51,565 bases of DNA, from NCBI GenBank assembly GCA_903840505.1, contig CAIMGI010000082.1:1-51565 (forward strand), given 5' to 3'. The notes beneath the pieces were generated by a model. It did not search any database, was not told the DNA's origin, and saw only the letters and a list, made by a program, of their open reading frames with translations. Below, in pieces: positions 8,929 through 18,259 of this stretch. The DNA is from an uncultured Bacteroidota bacterium (GTDB taxonomy: Bacteria; Bacteroidota; Bacteroidia; UBA4408). Each line of letters begins with the position of its first letter. Positions within the stretch are counted from its first letter, which is position 1. Position numbers and translations under genes: made by a program.

Positions 8929-10053
8929 CTATAAATCGTTACTCACTAATTCAGCCACTTCTTCACCAATAAGACTGCCAATAGCAATTCCCATACCTCC
9001 CATTTTAACAGCACAATATAAATGAGGATTTAGTTTTTTTACGATAGGCGTTTTACCATTTCCTAGTCCCATAATACCGCTCCACCTATGTTCAATAGTA
9101 AATTGTTTGTTTGGTAAAATTATTTTTGAAAGGATTTCTTCAAGCTTGTTTTGAATTAGTTCTGTTAAACCAAACTCTGTTGTTGTTTCGCCCTGAAAAT
9201 CCAAATTTCTGCCACCACCAAGAAGTATTCTGTTTTCAATATTTCTAAAATAATAGTAGCCTTTTTCGAAGTGAAAGGTTCCTTTTATGGAAAGGTTTTC
9301 AATGGGTGAGGTAATTACAACTTGTGCCCTGGCAGGGGTAACTTCCAAATCATTACCCAATAGTTTTTTTGCAAAACCATTTGTAGCAACAATTATTTTT
9401 TTTGAAAAGATAGTCCATTTATTGTCAACCTGAATTTGATTGTCATTGATGGCAGTGATGTTTATTCCGTTTAGAACAATTACGCCTAATTCTTGTACTT
9501 TATTCAGCAATCGTAACATCATTTTTCCGGTATCAATTTGCCCCTCACCTTTGTTTAAAATCAGGTGTTTTATATGTTTAAATTCAAATTCTTTTATCAA
9601 GTGATCGGCAGGTATATACAATTCCTTTTCACCGGTAATTGCTGCCATCATTTTGTTTAGGTAATTTATTTTTTCCGAGCATTCGCAGTAAACTTCTTCA
9701 TCGTCAAATAATTCATATCCACCCCAATTATGGTAATCGATAAAGTCGTCACCTAAGTTTTTTCTAAGACGTTGCAAACCAAGGTATCGTTTCTCTACCA
9801 ATTTAAATAGCTCATTTTCGGAAATGCTTTTTAAATCATCCAAGAGCTCCGTTGGGCTACCAAAACAAGTAAAGCCCGCATTTTTAGTGCTTGCTCCCGA
9901 GGGTAAAAAACCTCTTTCAAGAACAACAATTTTAAGTGAAGGATTATTTTTCTTTAATGTAAAAGCAGCATTTAAACCTACTATACCACTTCCAATTATG
10001 GCAACATCAATATTGTTAAAAAATGTTGTTTTTTCCCAATAACTTAAATCCAT
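8929..10053 (-). CDS. FAD-dependent oxidoreductase of the D-amino-acid oxidase (DAO) family
   Basis: A 374-residue flavoenzyme predicted to oxidise an amino acid or other C-N bond substrate. The N-terminus has the dinucleotide-binding motif GSGIVGLNAA (about 21-30), then an acidic residue closing the second strand (VVLERG) and the FAD-contacting SGASTKNAGF segment near 54-63, typical of glycine/D-amino-acid oxidase relatives. A second FAD segment (IIVATNGFAKKLL) is near residue 220, and the C-terminal GIMGLGNGKTPIV plus MGGMGIAIG closes the fold. Substrate is not determined. No partner gene that would specify a pathway is adjacent. Confidence 0.85.
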   Translation of the reverse strand: MDLSYWEKTTFFNNIDVAIIGSGIVGLNAAFTLKKNNPSLKIVVLERGFLPSGASTKNAGFTCFGSPTELLDDLKSISENELFKLVEKRYLGLQRLRKNLGDDFIDYHNWGGYELFDDEEVYCECSEKINYLNKMMAAITGEKELYIPADHLIKEFEFKHIKHLILNKGEGQIDTGKMMLRLLNKVQELGVIVLNGINITAINDNQIQVDNKWTIFSKKIIVATNGFAKKLLGNDLEVTPARAQVVITSPIENLSIKGTFHFEKGYYYFRNIENRILLGGGRNLDFQGETTTEFGLTELIQNKLEEILSKIILPNKQFTIEHRWSGIMGLGNGKTPIVKKLNPHLYCAVKMGGMGIAIGSLIGEEVAELVSNDL

Positions 10054-10162
10054 TATAATTTGGCTTAAAACTTGTTAATTCTTTATAAAGATAATTCATT
10101 CCTTTTAATAAAGAAATATCGATATTTGGTGGTGATAGCGTACCTTATACAAGTTGTTGTTT

Positions 10163-12322
10163 ATGATGGTTACAAAATATAATATTTTGCGGTTTATAAA
10201 GCGTATTACTTTTTTATTGTTTGCATTTTGCTGTTTGTCAAATATTGATGTATTTGCACAGGCAACTTGGTATTTAGCTATTGATGGTAAGGTAGAAAAG
10301 GATGCCAAACGATTGGATGGCGCTGTTGTAACATTGTTGAAGAACGGTTCGGAAAAGGAGAAAGTAAATACATCGTCAACCGGAAAATTTATGTTCAAGT
10401 TGGAGCCGGATGCAGATTATACCATTAAAATTTCAAAACCCGGACACGTAAGTAAGTTGCTGAGTGTAAATACCAGAAATGTTCCACCTGAGGAAGCAGT
10501 TAAAGAAGGCTACAGTTTTCCTGTTTCAGTTTCGCTATTTGAAGAGGTTGCAAATTTGGATGTTTCAATTCTTAATCAACCCATAGGTAAAATATTTTAC
10601 AGCAAAGCCGAACAAAATTTTGATTTTGATGAAGCATATACTAAATCAATGCAAGCACAATTAGCAGAGTTGCAAAAGCAAATGGCTCAAAAGAAGAAAG
10701 AAGAGGCTGAGCGCTTGGCGGAAGAGGCGCGAAGAAAAGCAGCGGAGGAAGCTAAGAAAAGGGCAGAGGGGGAGGCTAGAAAAAAAGCCGAAGCTGATGC
10801 AGCCGCGAAAGCCGCAGCAGATGCTAAATTAAAAGCAGCGGCAGATGCCGCAGCGAAAGCCGCAGCTGATGCAAAGGCAAAAGCTGATGCCGCAGCTAAA
10901 GCAGCCGCAGATGCCAAAGCGAAAGCTGATGCCGATGCCAAAAATAAAGCCGCAGCCGATGCCGCCAAAAATAAGGCCGCAGCCGATGCCGCAGCCAAAG
11001 CAAAAGCCGAAGCCGAAGCAGCCGCCAAAGCAGCCGCAGATGCAAAAGCGAAAGCTGATGCCGATGCCAAAAATAAAGTCGCAGCCGATGCTGCCGCAAA
11101 AGCCGCAGCAGATGCGAAAGCAAAAGCGGATGCAGATGCAAAAGCGAAGGCTGATGCAGATGCTCGTAAAAAAGCTGAGGCCGATGCAGCCGCGAAAGCC
11201 GCAGCCGATGCAAAAGCCAAAGCTGATGCAGATGCGAAAAGTAAAGCTGCAGCCGAAGCAGCCGCCAAAGCAGCCGCAGATGCGAAAGCCAAAGCAGAAG
11301 CCGATGCCGCAGCAAAACTAGCAGCTGAACAGAAAGCAAAATCAGATGCCGCAGCGAAAGCCGCAGCCGATGCTAAAGCCAAAGCCGATGCCGAAGTCGC
11401 AGCAAAATTAGCAGCAGATGCGAAAGCAAAAGCTGATGCCGAAGCGAAATCAAAAGCAGAAGCCGATGCCGCTGCGAAACTAGCAGCCGAACAGAAAGCT
11501 AAATTAGCAGCCGATCAAAAGGCAGCAGCTGATGCGGCAGCAAAGTTAGCAGCTGAAGAAAAAGCAAAACTAGCGGCCGATGCAGCCGCCAAAGCCGCAG
11601 CCGATGCAAAATCAAAATCAGAAGCCGATGCCAAAGCCGCAGCAAAATTAGCCGCAGAGCAAAAGGTAGCCGCAGATGCCGCAGCAAAACTCTCTGCAGA
11701 GGCTAAAGCAAAAGCTGATGCGGAAGCAAAAGCAAAATTAGAAGCCGATGCAAAGGCTAAAGTAGAAGCAGACGCACGTAAAAAAGCAGAGTTGGAAGCC
11801 GCAGCAAAATTATCTGCAGAAGAAAAAGCTAAACGTGATGCCGAAGCAAAACTGAAGGCAGACGAAGATGCTAAAAATCGTTTATTGGCGGATCAAAAAT
11901 TAAAGGAAGAAAATGATGCTAAAAAGAAAGCGGATGCTGAAGCTGCAGCTAAAGCCGCAGCGGAAGCTAAATTAAGAGCAGAGGCTGCAGCAAAAGCCAA
12001 ATCGGACGCTGCACAGAAACAGCGCTTAGAGCAAGAAAGATTGGCTGCAGAAATGGCTGCTAAAGGAAATAAGAAAGCTCCGGAGGTTGTTTCCGAGAAA
12101 GAGAAGAAAGAAAAGGAATTATCGGAATTGGCAAAAAAATATCCTGAAGGGATTACCATTGAAAATGTGGATGGTCAAAATTGTAAAATAGAAAGAATAA
12201 TAGTGGTGAAGGATGCTACGGCCAATGAGTATAAAAAAATAACCTATAATTGGGGTGGCGTTTATTATAAAAAGAATGACGCAGACGTTTCAGAATACAC
12301 ATTTAAGAACGAAACAAAGTAA
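10163..12322 (+). CDS. Exported Ala/Lys/Asp-rich repeat protein with N-terminal beta domain
   Basis: About 719 residues from the ATG at 10163; the longer frame starts at TTG 10154, which I judge less likely. Order: signal peptide (cleavage near VFAQ), a CarboxypepD_reg-like beta domain (about residues 30-95, with SSTGKFMFKLEPDADYTIKI and the next strand KPGHVSKLL), a linker with NFDF, then about 450 residues of charged Ala-rich repeats (AAKAAADAKAKADA and variants) predicted to be one long helix or coiled coil. A C-terminal globular domain of about 75 residues includes YPEGITIEN and YKKITYNWGGVYY. This resembles the layout of TolA-like spacers. The protein would sit in the periplasm or at the outer membrane. 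Function unknown. Confidence 0.82.
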   Translation: MMVTKYNILRFIKRITFLLFAFCCLSNIDVFAQATWYLAIDGKVEKDAKRLDGAVVTLLKNGSEKEKVNTSSTGKFMFKLEPDADYTIKISKPGHVSKLLSVNTRNVPPEEAVKEGYSFPVSVSLFEEVANLDVSILNQPIGKIFYSKAEQNFDFDEAYTKSMQAQLAELQKQMAQKKKEEAERLAEEARRKAAEEAKKRAEGEARKKAEADAAAKAAADAKLKAAADAAAKAAADAKAKADAAAKAAADAKAKADADAKNKAAADAAKNKAAADAAAKAKAEAEAAAKAAADAKAKADADAKNKVAADAAAKAAADAKAKADADAKAKADADARKKAEADAAAKAAADAKAKADADAKSKAAAEAAAKAAADAKAKAEADAAAKLAAEQKAKSDAAAKAAADAKAKADAEVAAKLAADAKAKADAEAKSKAEADAAAKLAAEQKAKLAADQKAAADAAAKLAAEEKAKLAADAAAKAAADAKSKSEADAKAAAKLAAEQKVAADAAAKLSAEAKAKADAEAKAKLEADAKAKVEADARKKAELEAAAKLSAEEKAKRDAEAKLKADEDAKNRLLADQKLKEENDAKKKADAEAAAKAAAEAKLRAEAAAKAKSDAAQKQRLEQERLAAEMAAKGNKKAPEVVSEKEKKEKELSELAKKYPEGITIENVDGQNCKIERIIVVKDATANEYKKITYNWGGVYYKKNDADVSEYTFKNETK
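10687..12050 (+). repeat. Degenerate coding repeat (Ala-Lys-Ala-Asp tract)
   Basis: The DNA repeats GCAGATGCAAAAGCNAAAGC-like units with synonymous changes, making a GC-rich island in an AT-rich genome. The array explains the long open frames on the opposite strand and in other frames, which are shadows. Units differ by codon choice rather than being exact copies, so the array seems old or under selection at protein level. Confidence 0.85.
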
Positions 12323-12385
12323 TATTTTTCCATTTATTTTCTTTAGAATAATTTTTTTGAACAGTTTGTTATTCGTTATTTGCTA

Positions 12386-13357
12386 ATGAAATTTCATCTC
12401 CAATTTCCAATAAAACCATTTTTTAAAAGAATAAACTACTCTGATAAATTGTTTTTTATTGGTGGTTGCTTTGCCGATAATATAGGCAAGTTTCTTACTC
12501 ATCACAAGTATAAAACGATTATAAATCCTAATGGAATTAGTTATAATCCTATAAGTATAGCATCCTCTATAAACAGGTATATTGATAATAGTTTGGTTTC
12601 TGCGGACGAACTTTTCCTTTACAATGATTGCTGGCATAGTTGGCAACATCACAGTTGTTTTTCCGGTCAGGATAAGGTTCAAACATTAGCCATCATTAAC
12701 CACGAAATAAGTTCAGCAAATACGTTTATTAAAACAGCAGGTTATTTGTTTATTACTTTTGGTAGTGCTTATGTTTATAATCACAATGCAAGCTCCCAAA
12801 GGGTTGCTAATTGTCATAAAGTGCCCTCTACTGAATTTACGAAACAATTAATCTCTGTTGAAGAAATTGTTGCCGTTTATACAGACTTATTAAATAAAAT
12901 GAAATTGTTGAATGAGGGTTTGGTAGTCGTTTTTACAGTTAGTCCTGTTAGATACATTCGTGATGGTGTGATTGAAAACAATCTTAGCAAATCAATCCTG
13001 ATACAAGCTGTACACAAGATTATAGAAATGCATACGAATACTTGTTATTTTCCTGCTTATGAGTTGCTGATGGACGATTTGCGTGATTATCGTTTTTACA
13101 AGGAAGATATGGTTCATCCTAATGAAACAGCATTGAATTATGTTTGTGATAAATTTGTAAAGACTGCTATAGATGAAAAATCTCAAGAATTGGTTGCTGT
13201 AATTAAAGAAATTAAAGATGCTATACATCACAAACCCTTTAATTCGAATACGGCTGCTTATGAAAAATTTAAAGCGTTGAATTTAAAAAAGTGTAAAACT
13301 ATCCAAGCCGATTTCTCTGACATGGATATGAGTAGTGAAATTGCTTTTTTTAGCTGA
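12386..13357 (+). CDS. GSCFA-domain protein (SGNH-hydrolase-like) with altered namesake motif
   Basis: About 323 residues from the ATG at 12386; the TTG at 12380 extends the frame by two residues. The N-terminus has the FPIKPF and INYSDKLFFIGGCFADNIG segments of the GSCFA family, a predicted esterase-like group of the SGNH clan. Later blocks match too: ITFGSAYVY, the VSPVRYIRDG strand, and DMVHPN near residue 250, which supplies the Asp and His of a D-x-x-H triad. The expected serine of GSCFA is Gly here (GGCFA), so catalysis is uncertain. The gene sits between the Ala-rich protein and the convergent propeller gene, only 7 bases from the latter's stop. Confidence 0.85.
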   Translation: MKFHLQFPIKPFFKRINYSDKLFFIGGCFADNIGKFLTHHKYKTIINPNGISYNPISIASSINRYIDNSLVSADELFLYNDCWHSWQHHSCFSGQDKVQTLAIINHEISSANTFIKTAGYLFITFGSAYVYNHNASSQRVANCHKVPSTEFTKQLISVEEIVAVYTDLLNKMKLLNEGLVVVFTVSPVRYIRDGVIENNLSKSILIQAVHKIIEMHTNTCYFPAYELLMDDLRDYRFYKEDMVHPNETALNYVCDKFVKTAIDEKSQELVAVIKEIKDAIHHKPFNSNTAAYEKFKALNLKKCKTIQADFSDMDMSSEIAFFS

Positions 13358-13364
13358 AAGAATG

Positions 13365-16300
13365 TTATAGTCGAACTCCAATCACTAAAACATCGTCTAT
13401 TTGCTCCATCCCACCTCTCCAGTCATTGATAGTATTCTCGAGTATTTCCTCTTGTTGCTGCATATTCTTGTCTTGAATTCGTAACAATAATTCTTTAAAG
13501 CTTTTATACATAAATTTTTTATTGTTAACTCCACCGAATTGATCAGCGTATCCATCTGTAAATATGTAAAGTGTGTCTGAGTTTGAAAGTGTAAAATTAT
13601 GTGTAGTATAGTTCTTCCTATTTTCAAAAGCACCTATAGGTTGCTTATCGCCCTTTATTTCGTAAAGATTATACTTGTCGTTGCTAATATTGGGAGTATG
13701 AGTAACATTATTTAATATCAATTCCCCTTCTTCTTTTTTTCGCACAATATAAACCGGATTATTTGCACCCGAGAAGTTAACATTTTTATTCAAGATATCT
13801 ACAATCAACATAGAGATGTCCATACCATCCTTAACCGCTGTTTTATTGTTTTGCATTAATATTTTTTCAACGTTTCGGTTTAGTTTATCAAGCACTTCAC
13901 CTGAACCTAAATTTCCAAATTTATTAGCAGCGTGTTTTAATGCAGTGTGACCTACAATACTCATAAGTGCACCCGGAACACCGTGTCCGGTACAGTCAAC
14001 AGCAGTAATTAACAGTTTATTATCTAATTTATTAAAAAAGTAAAAATCACCGCTAACGATATCTTTGGGTTTGAAAAAAATAAATGAATCTTTTAAATAA
14101 TTATTTAATTGTGCAGGCGGAGGTAAAATAGCATCCTGTATTCGCTTTGCATAATTAATACTATCGGTAATGTTTTTGTTTTTATCTTCAATGATTTCAT
14201 TCTGAACCAAAATCTTTTTATTGGCTGCCTGTATTTTTACATACGAATAAATGAAACTGATAATAATAAGCGTAACGATTGAATAAAACCACCAAGTACG
14301 CCAAAAAGGTGGAAGGATTGTGAATTTAAAAGATACAGGTTGCGTATTCCAAATACCTGCACCATTATTTGCCTTCACCAAAAACTCATATGTTCCAGGA
14401 GGAATATTAGAGTATATAGCTTCCGTTTTTTGTGTAATGGCAATCCAATCTTTGTCAAATCCTTTTAAAATATATTGGTACTGTACTTTAGTTGGTGTGG
14501 TAAGACTCACACCTATAAAATTAAAGGTTAGGTAGTTTTTATTGTATTCTAATTCTAAATTGACAGGAATGTTGTTATCACCTACGGTAGTAGAATAATT
14601 ACTCCAATCAGTTGGTTGCGAAAATAATTTTATTTCTTTTAATCGGGTTATTGGTTCAAAAGTGTTTTCTTTATTGTATTGGTCACGACATATCATCAAT
14701 CCTTTAGAAGTTCCAACAAGAAGTTGTTTTTTGTTGTCTATCATTATTGCGTTCAGTATACACTCTTGTCCTACAAAACCTTCTTCAACTCCATAGTGTT
14801 TGATGTTTAAACTACCATCTTTGTTAAATTGTATTTTTTCAATTCCATTAGTTTGTCCAACCCAAACATTTTCTTTTTCATCAACAATAATGGATTGAAT
14901 GTTGTTTGAGGACAAACCATTTTTTTCATTGTAGTTAGTAAATTTTCCACCACTGTATTTATAAATTCCCGATGAAGGAGTCCCAATCCATAAATTACCC
15001 TTTTTATCTTCACAAATGGAAAAAACCTGCTTCCTTATAAATCCTTCACCTTCAGTAAAAAACTCCACCGAATTACCATCGTATTTAAAAAGACCACTTT
15101 CTGAAGCTATTAAGAAAACTCCAGTTTTATATTGATGAATTTTAAAAATACTTTTTTTTGGTAAATAATCGCCAGAAACTTCGGTAATTTCATTATTTTT
15201 TAATTTCGCAAGTCCGCCCCTTGTTCCGAGCCATATTTCATCATTTTCATCTATTAAAATATCCAAACAGAAATTAAGATTTTCGCTACCTTTTTTTTCA
15301 TTTGTAATTCTCTCGAATGATTTTCCATTGTATTTTACTATACCGTAAGTAGTTCCTATATATATTATTCCTTTACTATCTTCTGCAATGGTCTGAATAT
15401 CATCATTTAAGTTGCCGCCAAAATCCTTGGTGCCATATGAAGCATTTTTAAATCCATCCTGAATAGTAATACCTGTTTTTGTGCCTATATATAATATCCC
15501 ATTTTTACTTTGGTGAATTGCGCTAACATTGTCACTAATTAACCCTGTTTTTTTACTATCAGTGATAAATGTTTCACTTTGTAACTTCGATATCCCATTT
15601 TCTTTAGAGGCAAACCACATATTCCTTTCTCTATCTTGTAGTATCTGCCAAATAACATTATGTACCAATCCTGTTTGTTCATTATATAAATAGAATTTGC
15701 CGCTAGTATATTTAAGAAGACCTTGATCAGTACCTATCCATAGATTTCCTTTATCGTCCTTATTAAAACAATAAAACCCTATTTCCGTTTTTTTGCTTTT
15801 TAGAACCTGAAAAACATCAGGTTCAATTTCAGTAGATTTACCATTCACATAGCTCTCTAATGAAAGATCGGTAAAAAACCAAAAGTTATTTTTACTTACT
15901 TCACAAACGGAATATACAATATCTGATTTAACTCCAGAATTTCCTGTATTAATAGTGGTGAAAGTTGTACCATCATATTTTACAACCCCGTTGCCCAATG
16001 TACTGAACCAAATTGTATGATTGCTGTCTTCCATAATATTAAATACAGCCATTGAATCTAATAAACCATTTGAATTGAATTTTGTGAAGGTGTTATTGTT
16101 CATCATTGTTACACCTTGTCCGGTACCTAACCAAACTCTGTTTTTAGAGTCAATAAATATTTTAAATATTCGATCGTGGGTTAAGCCATTTTTAATTGTA
16201 TAATTTGTGTATTTTTTTCCATCATACACAGATAAGCCGTTGTTGGTTCCAATTAGTATGTGGTTGCTTTTATCTTTAGAAATGCTAAAAATAATTTTGT

Positions 16301-16541
16301 CTGGCAATCCATCCTTATCAGATATATATTCAAATGAATTCCCATCGTATTTAGTTATACCGCCATTGTTTGTTCCAAACCACATAACACCATCATCGTT
16401 TTGAAAAACAGATAATATTTGAGATTGTGATAAGCCACTTTCAATAGTAAAGTTCTCAAAACTGTATTGTTGTGCATTGCTCCAATCCGATAGAGATAAA
16501 AGTAAAATAAAGGAAATTATTATTCTATAAAAGAATCTCAT
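13365..16541 (-). CDS. Two-component-propeller sensor with SpoIIE serine phosphatase domain
   Basis: A 1058-residue membrane signalling protein. After a signal peptide (residues 1-23) come about 14 short propeller repeats of the reg_prop type (FGTNNGGITKYDG, GLPDKII and similar) to about residue 640, a Y_Y_Y domain (about 680-765, with GFDKDW and the PPGTYEFLVKANN strand), one membrane helix (about 775-795), a linker helix, and a PP2C/SpoIIE domain (about 830-1058). The phosphatase has SGDFYFF, DCTGHGVPGALMS and FTDGYADQFGG, supplying metal-binding aspartates. Periplasmic ligand sensing would control cytoplasmic dephosphorylation, perhaps of an anti-sigma-factor antagonist. It starts 9 bases after the parB stop. 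Confidence 0.9.
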   Translation of the reverse strand: MRFFYRIIISFILLLSLSDWSNAQQYSFENFTIESGLSQSQILSVFQNDDGVMWFGTNNGGITKYDGNSFEYISDKDGLPDKIIFSISKDKSNHILIGTNNGLSVYDGKKYTNYTIKNGLTHDRIFKIFIDSKNRVWLGTGQGVTMMNNNTFTKFNSNGLLDSMAVFNIMEDSNHTIWFSTLGNGVVKYDGTTFTTINTGNSGVKSDIVYSVCEVSKNNFWFFTDLSLESYVNGKSTEIEPDVFQVLKSKKTEIGFYCFNKDDKGNLWIGTDQGLLKYTSGKFYLYNEQTGLVHNVIWQILQDRERNMWFASKENGISKLQSETFITDSKKTGLISDNVSAIHQSKNGILYIGTKTGITIQDGFKNASYGTKDFGGNLNDDIQTIAEDSKGIIYIGTTYGIVKYNGKSFERITNEKKGSENLNFCLDILIDENDEIWLGTRGGLAKLKNNEITEVSGDYLPKKSIFKIHQYKTGVFLIASESGLFKYDGNSVEFFTEGEGFIRKQVFSICEDKKGNLWIGTPSSGIYKYSGGKFTNYNEKNGLSSNNIQSIIVDEKENVWVGQTNGIEKIQFNKDGSLNIKHYGVEEGFVGQECILNAIMIDNKKQLLVGTSKGLMICRDQYNKENTFEPITRLKEIKLFSQPTDWSNYSTTVGDNNIPVNLELEYNKNYLTFNFIGVSLTTPTKVQYQYILKGFDKDWIAITQKTEAIYSNIPPGTYEFLVKANNGAGIWNTQPVSFKFTILPPFWRTWWFYSIVTLIIISFIYSYVKIQAANKKILVQNEIIEDKNKNITDSINYAKRIQDAILPPPAQLNNYLKDSFIFFKPKDIVSGDFYFFNKLDNKLLITAVDCTGHGVPGALMSIVGHTALKHAANKFGNLGSGEVLDKLNRNVEKILMQNNKTAVKDGMDISMLIVDILNKNVNFSGANNPVYIVRKKEEGELILNNVTHTPNISNDKYNLYEIKGDKQPIGAFENRKNYTTHNFTLSNSDTLYIFTDGYADQFGGVNNKKFMYKSFKELLLRIQDKNMQQQEEILENTINDWRGGMEQIDDVLVIGVRL

Positions 16542-16550
16542 AATAGTATA

Positions 16551-17444
16551 CTATAAATCTAATTTTTTGATGAGCAAATCCAATTCAGAACTAGATTTAA
16601 ACGGAATAACAATTTTTCCACTTCCTTTATCATTGCCGGTTACAATTACTTTTTTTGAAAAGTGTTTGTGTAATGCATCTTGTAATTTTTGATATTCGAT
16701 TGACAAATTCGTTGCTTTTTTTACAGAACTCCCTTTTTTATTTTTCATGGTTCTCACCAATTCCTCTGCTTCTCTTACCGATAAGTCATCGTTTATAATT
16801 GAGTTGAATACCTTTAATTGATTTTCGCTGTTTTCAATATTAATCAATGTTCTGGCTTGCCCCATTGAAATTTTCCCTTCACGAATAGATAATTGTATCG
16901 TTGTAGGAAGCTTTAAAAGGCGCAAATAGTTGGTAACAGTTGAGCGCTGTTTGCTTACCTTTTCACTTAATTGTTCTTGTGTAAGATTACATTCATCTAT
17001 TAATCTTTTATAGCTTATCGCAACTTCAATGGCGTCTAAGTTTTCACGTTGTATGTTTTCAACCAATGCCATTTCCAACATTGCTTGGTCGTTTGCAACC
17101 CTAACATAAGCCGGTACAGATGTCAGCCCAGCAATTTGTGATGCCCTAAAACGCCTTTCTCCCGAAATTAATTGGTATTTGTCGTAGCCCAGTTTACGCA
17201 CTGTAATGGGTTGTATAATGCCATGAACTTTTATGGATTCGGCTAATTCAAGTAAGGCTTCTTTTTCAAAAGTTGTACGTGGTTGAAAGGGGTTGGCTTC
17301 TATTTGTGCAATTGCAATGCTCGATACACTTCCAACTAGGTGTTTACTTCCATCAACCTCTAATTTATTACTCGTAACATCTGTTTCACCATTTTCCAAT
17401 AGTGCACTTAATCCCCTTCCTAAAGCTTTTTTCTTAATAGTCAT
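16551..17444 (-). CDS. parB: Chromosome-partitioning protein ParB
   Basis: A 297-residue ParB/Spo0J protein: a CTP-dependent clamp that loads at parS sites and organises the origin region. It has the GRGLSALL start, the NPFQPR motif (about 52-57), the CTP-binding GERRFRA box (about residue 95), the ENIQRENLDAIE segment (about 133-144) and a helix-turn-helix near 155-185, ending in a dimerisation region. Its ATG shares one base with the parA stop (TAATG), so translation is coupled. I saw no clear parS (a TGTTTCACGTGAAACA-like palindrome) in the window. Confidence 0.95.
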   Translation of the reverse strand: MTIKKKALGRGLSALLENGETDVTSNKLEVDGSKHLVGSVSSIAIAQIEANPFQPRTTFEKEALLELAESIKVHGIIQPITVRKLGYDKYQLISGERRFRASQIAGLTSVPAYVRVANDQAMLEMALVENIQRENLDAIEVAISYKRLIDECNLTQEQLSEKVSKQRSTVTNYLRLLKLPTTIQLSIREGKISMGQARTLINIENSENQLKVFNSIINDDLSVREAEELVRTMKNKKGSSVKKATNLSIEYQKLQDALHKHFSKKVIVTGNDKGSGKIVIPFKSSSELDLLIKKLDL

Positions 17445-18259
17445 TAGTTTTGATTTATATCTATTATTTTTTCGGAGTCAGTCATTTTTGTAAGCTCATT
17501 TTTTTGTAATACTTCACGCGCTAAATTAAGGTAGTTAATTGCACCTTTCGATGAGGCATCGTACATAATAATGGTTTCACCAAAGCTGGGCGCTTCTCCC
17601 AATTTGGTGTTTCGTTGAATGATTGTATCGAATACCATTTGTTGGAAATGTGTTTTTACTTCTTCCACCACTTGATTGGAAAGTCGTAAACGAATATCAT
17701 ACATAGTCAATAATATTCCTTCTATTTCTAATTCAGGATTCAATCTGGTTTGAATAATTTTAATTGTTTGAAGTAATTTACCCAATCCTTCCAATGCAAA
17801 ATATTCACATTGTACTGGAATAATTACAGAATCGGAAGCAGTTAATGCATTTACAGTAACCAAGCCAAGAGAAGGGGAGCAGTCGATGATAATAAAATCA
17901 TAACTATCCTTTATTTTTGCCAATGCTAAGCGCATCATTTTTTCTCTGTTTGGTAAGTTTACAATTTCCAATTCAGCACCAACTAAATCAATATGTGCAG
18001 GAAGCAAATCCAAATTAGGTGTTGACGTATTTAGTATAATATCGTGTGGCTCAATATCGTTTACAAGGCATTCGTAAATACTTGTTTTTATATTTTTGGG
18101 ATCAAAGCCTACACCTGATGTTGAGTTTGCTTGTGGGTCAGCATCAATTAATAACGTTTTATATTCCAAAACAGCCAAACTTGCCGCTAAATTAATGGCA
18201 GTAGTTGTTTTACCTACTCCTCCTTTTTGATTTGCTACTGAAATTATTTTTCCCATCAT
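17444..18259 (-). CDS. parA: Chromosome-partitioning ATPase ParA (Soj-like)
   Basis: A 271-residue deviant-Walker ATPase that positions ParB-parS complexes along the nucleoid. KGGVGKTT (residues 12-19) is the Walker A motif with the signature lysine, DADPQAN (about 40-46) is the A' segment, and IIIDCSPSLG (about 123-132) is Walker B. The chromosomal Soj type is indicated by the absence of an N-terminal helix-turn-helix. The start ATGATG overlaps the stop of the upstream UPF0173 gene by 4 bases; the second ATG at 18256 is an alternative start. Confidence 0.95.
   Translation of the reverse strand: MMGKIISVANQKGGVGKTTTAINLAASLAVLEYKTLLIDADPQANSTSGVGFDPKNIKTSIYECLVNDIEPHDIILNTSTPNLDLLPAHIDLVGAELEIVNLPNREKMMRLALAKIKDSYDFIIIDCSPSLGLVTVNALTASDSVIIPVQCEYFALEGLGKLLQTIKIIQTRLNPELEIEGILLTMYDIRLRLSNQVVEEVKTHFQQMVFDTIIQRNTKLGEAPSFGETIIMYDASSKGAINYLNLAREVLQKNELTKMTDSEKIIDINQN

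Noticed and set aside
10687-11382. A 231-codon open frame on the minus strand, and further frames of over 140 codons, in the Ala-rich tract
   Set aside because: They follow from the GCN-rich repeat of the plus-strand gene and have very biased composition (Ala/Ser, or Leu/Arg/His).
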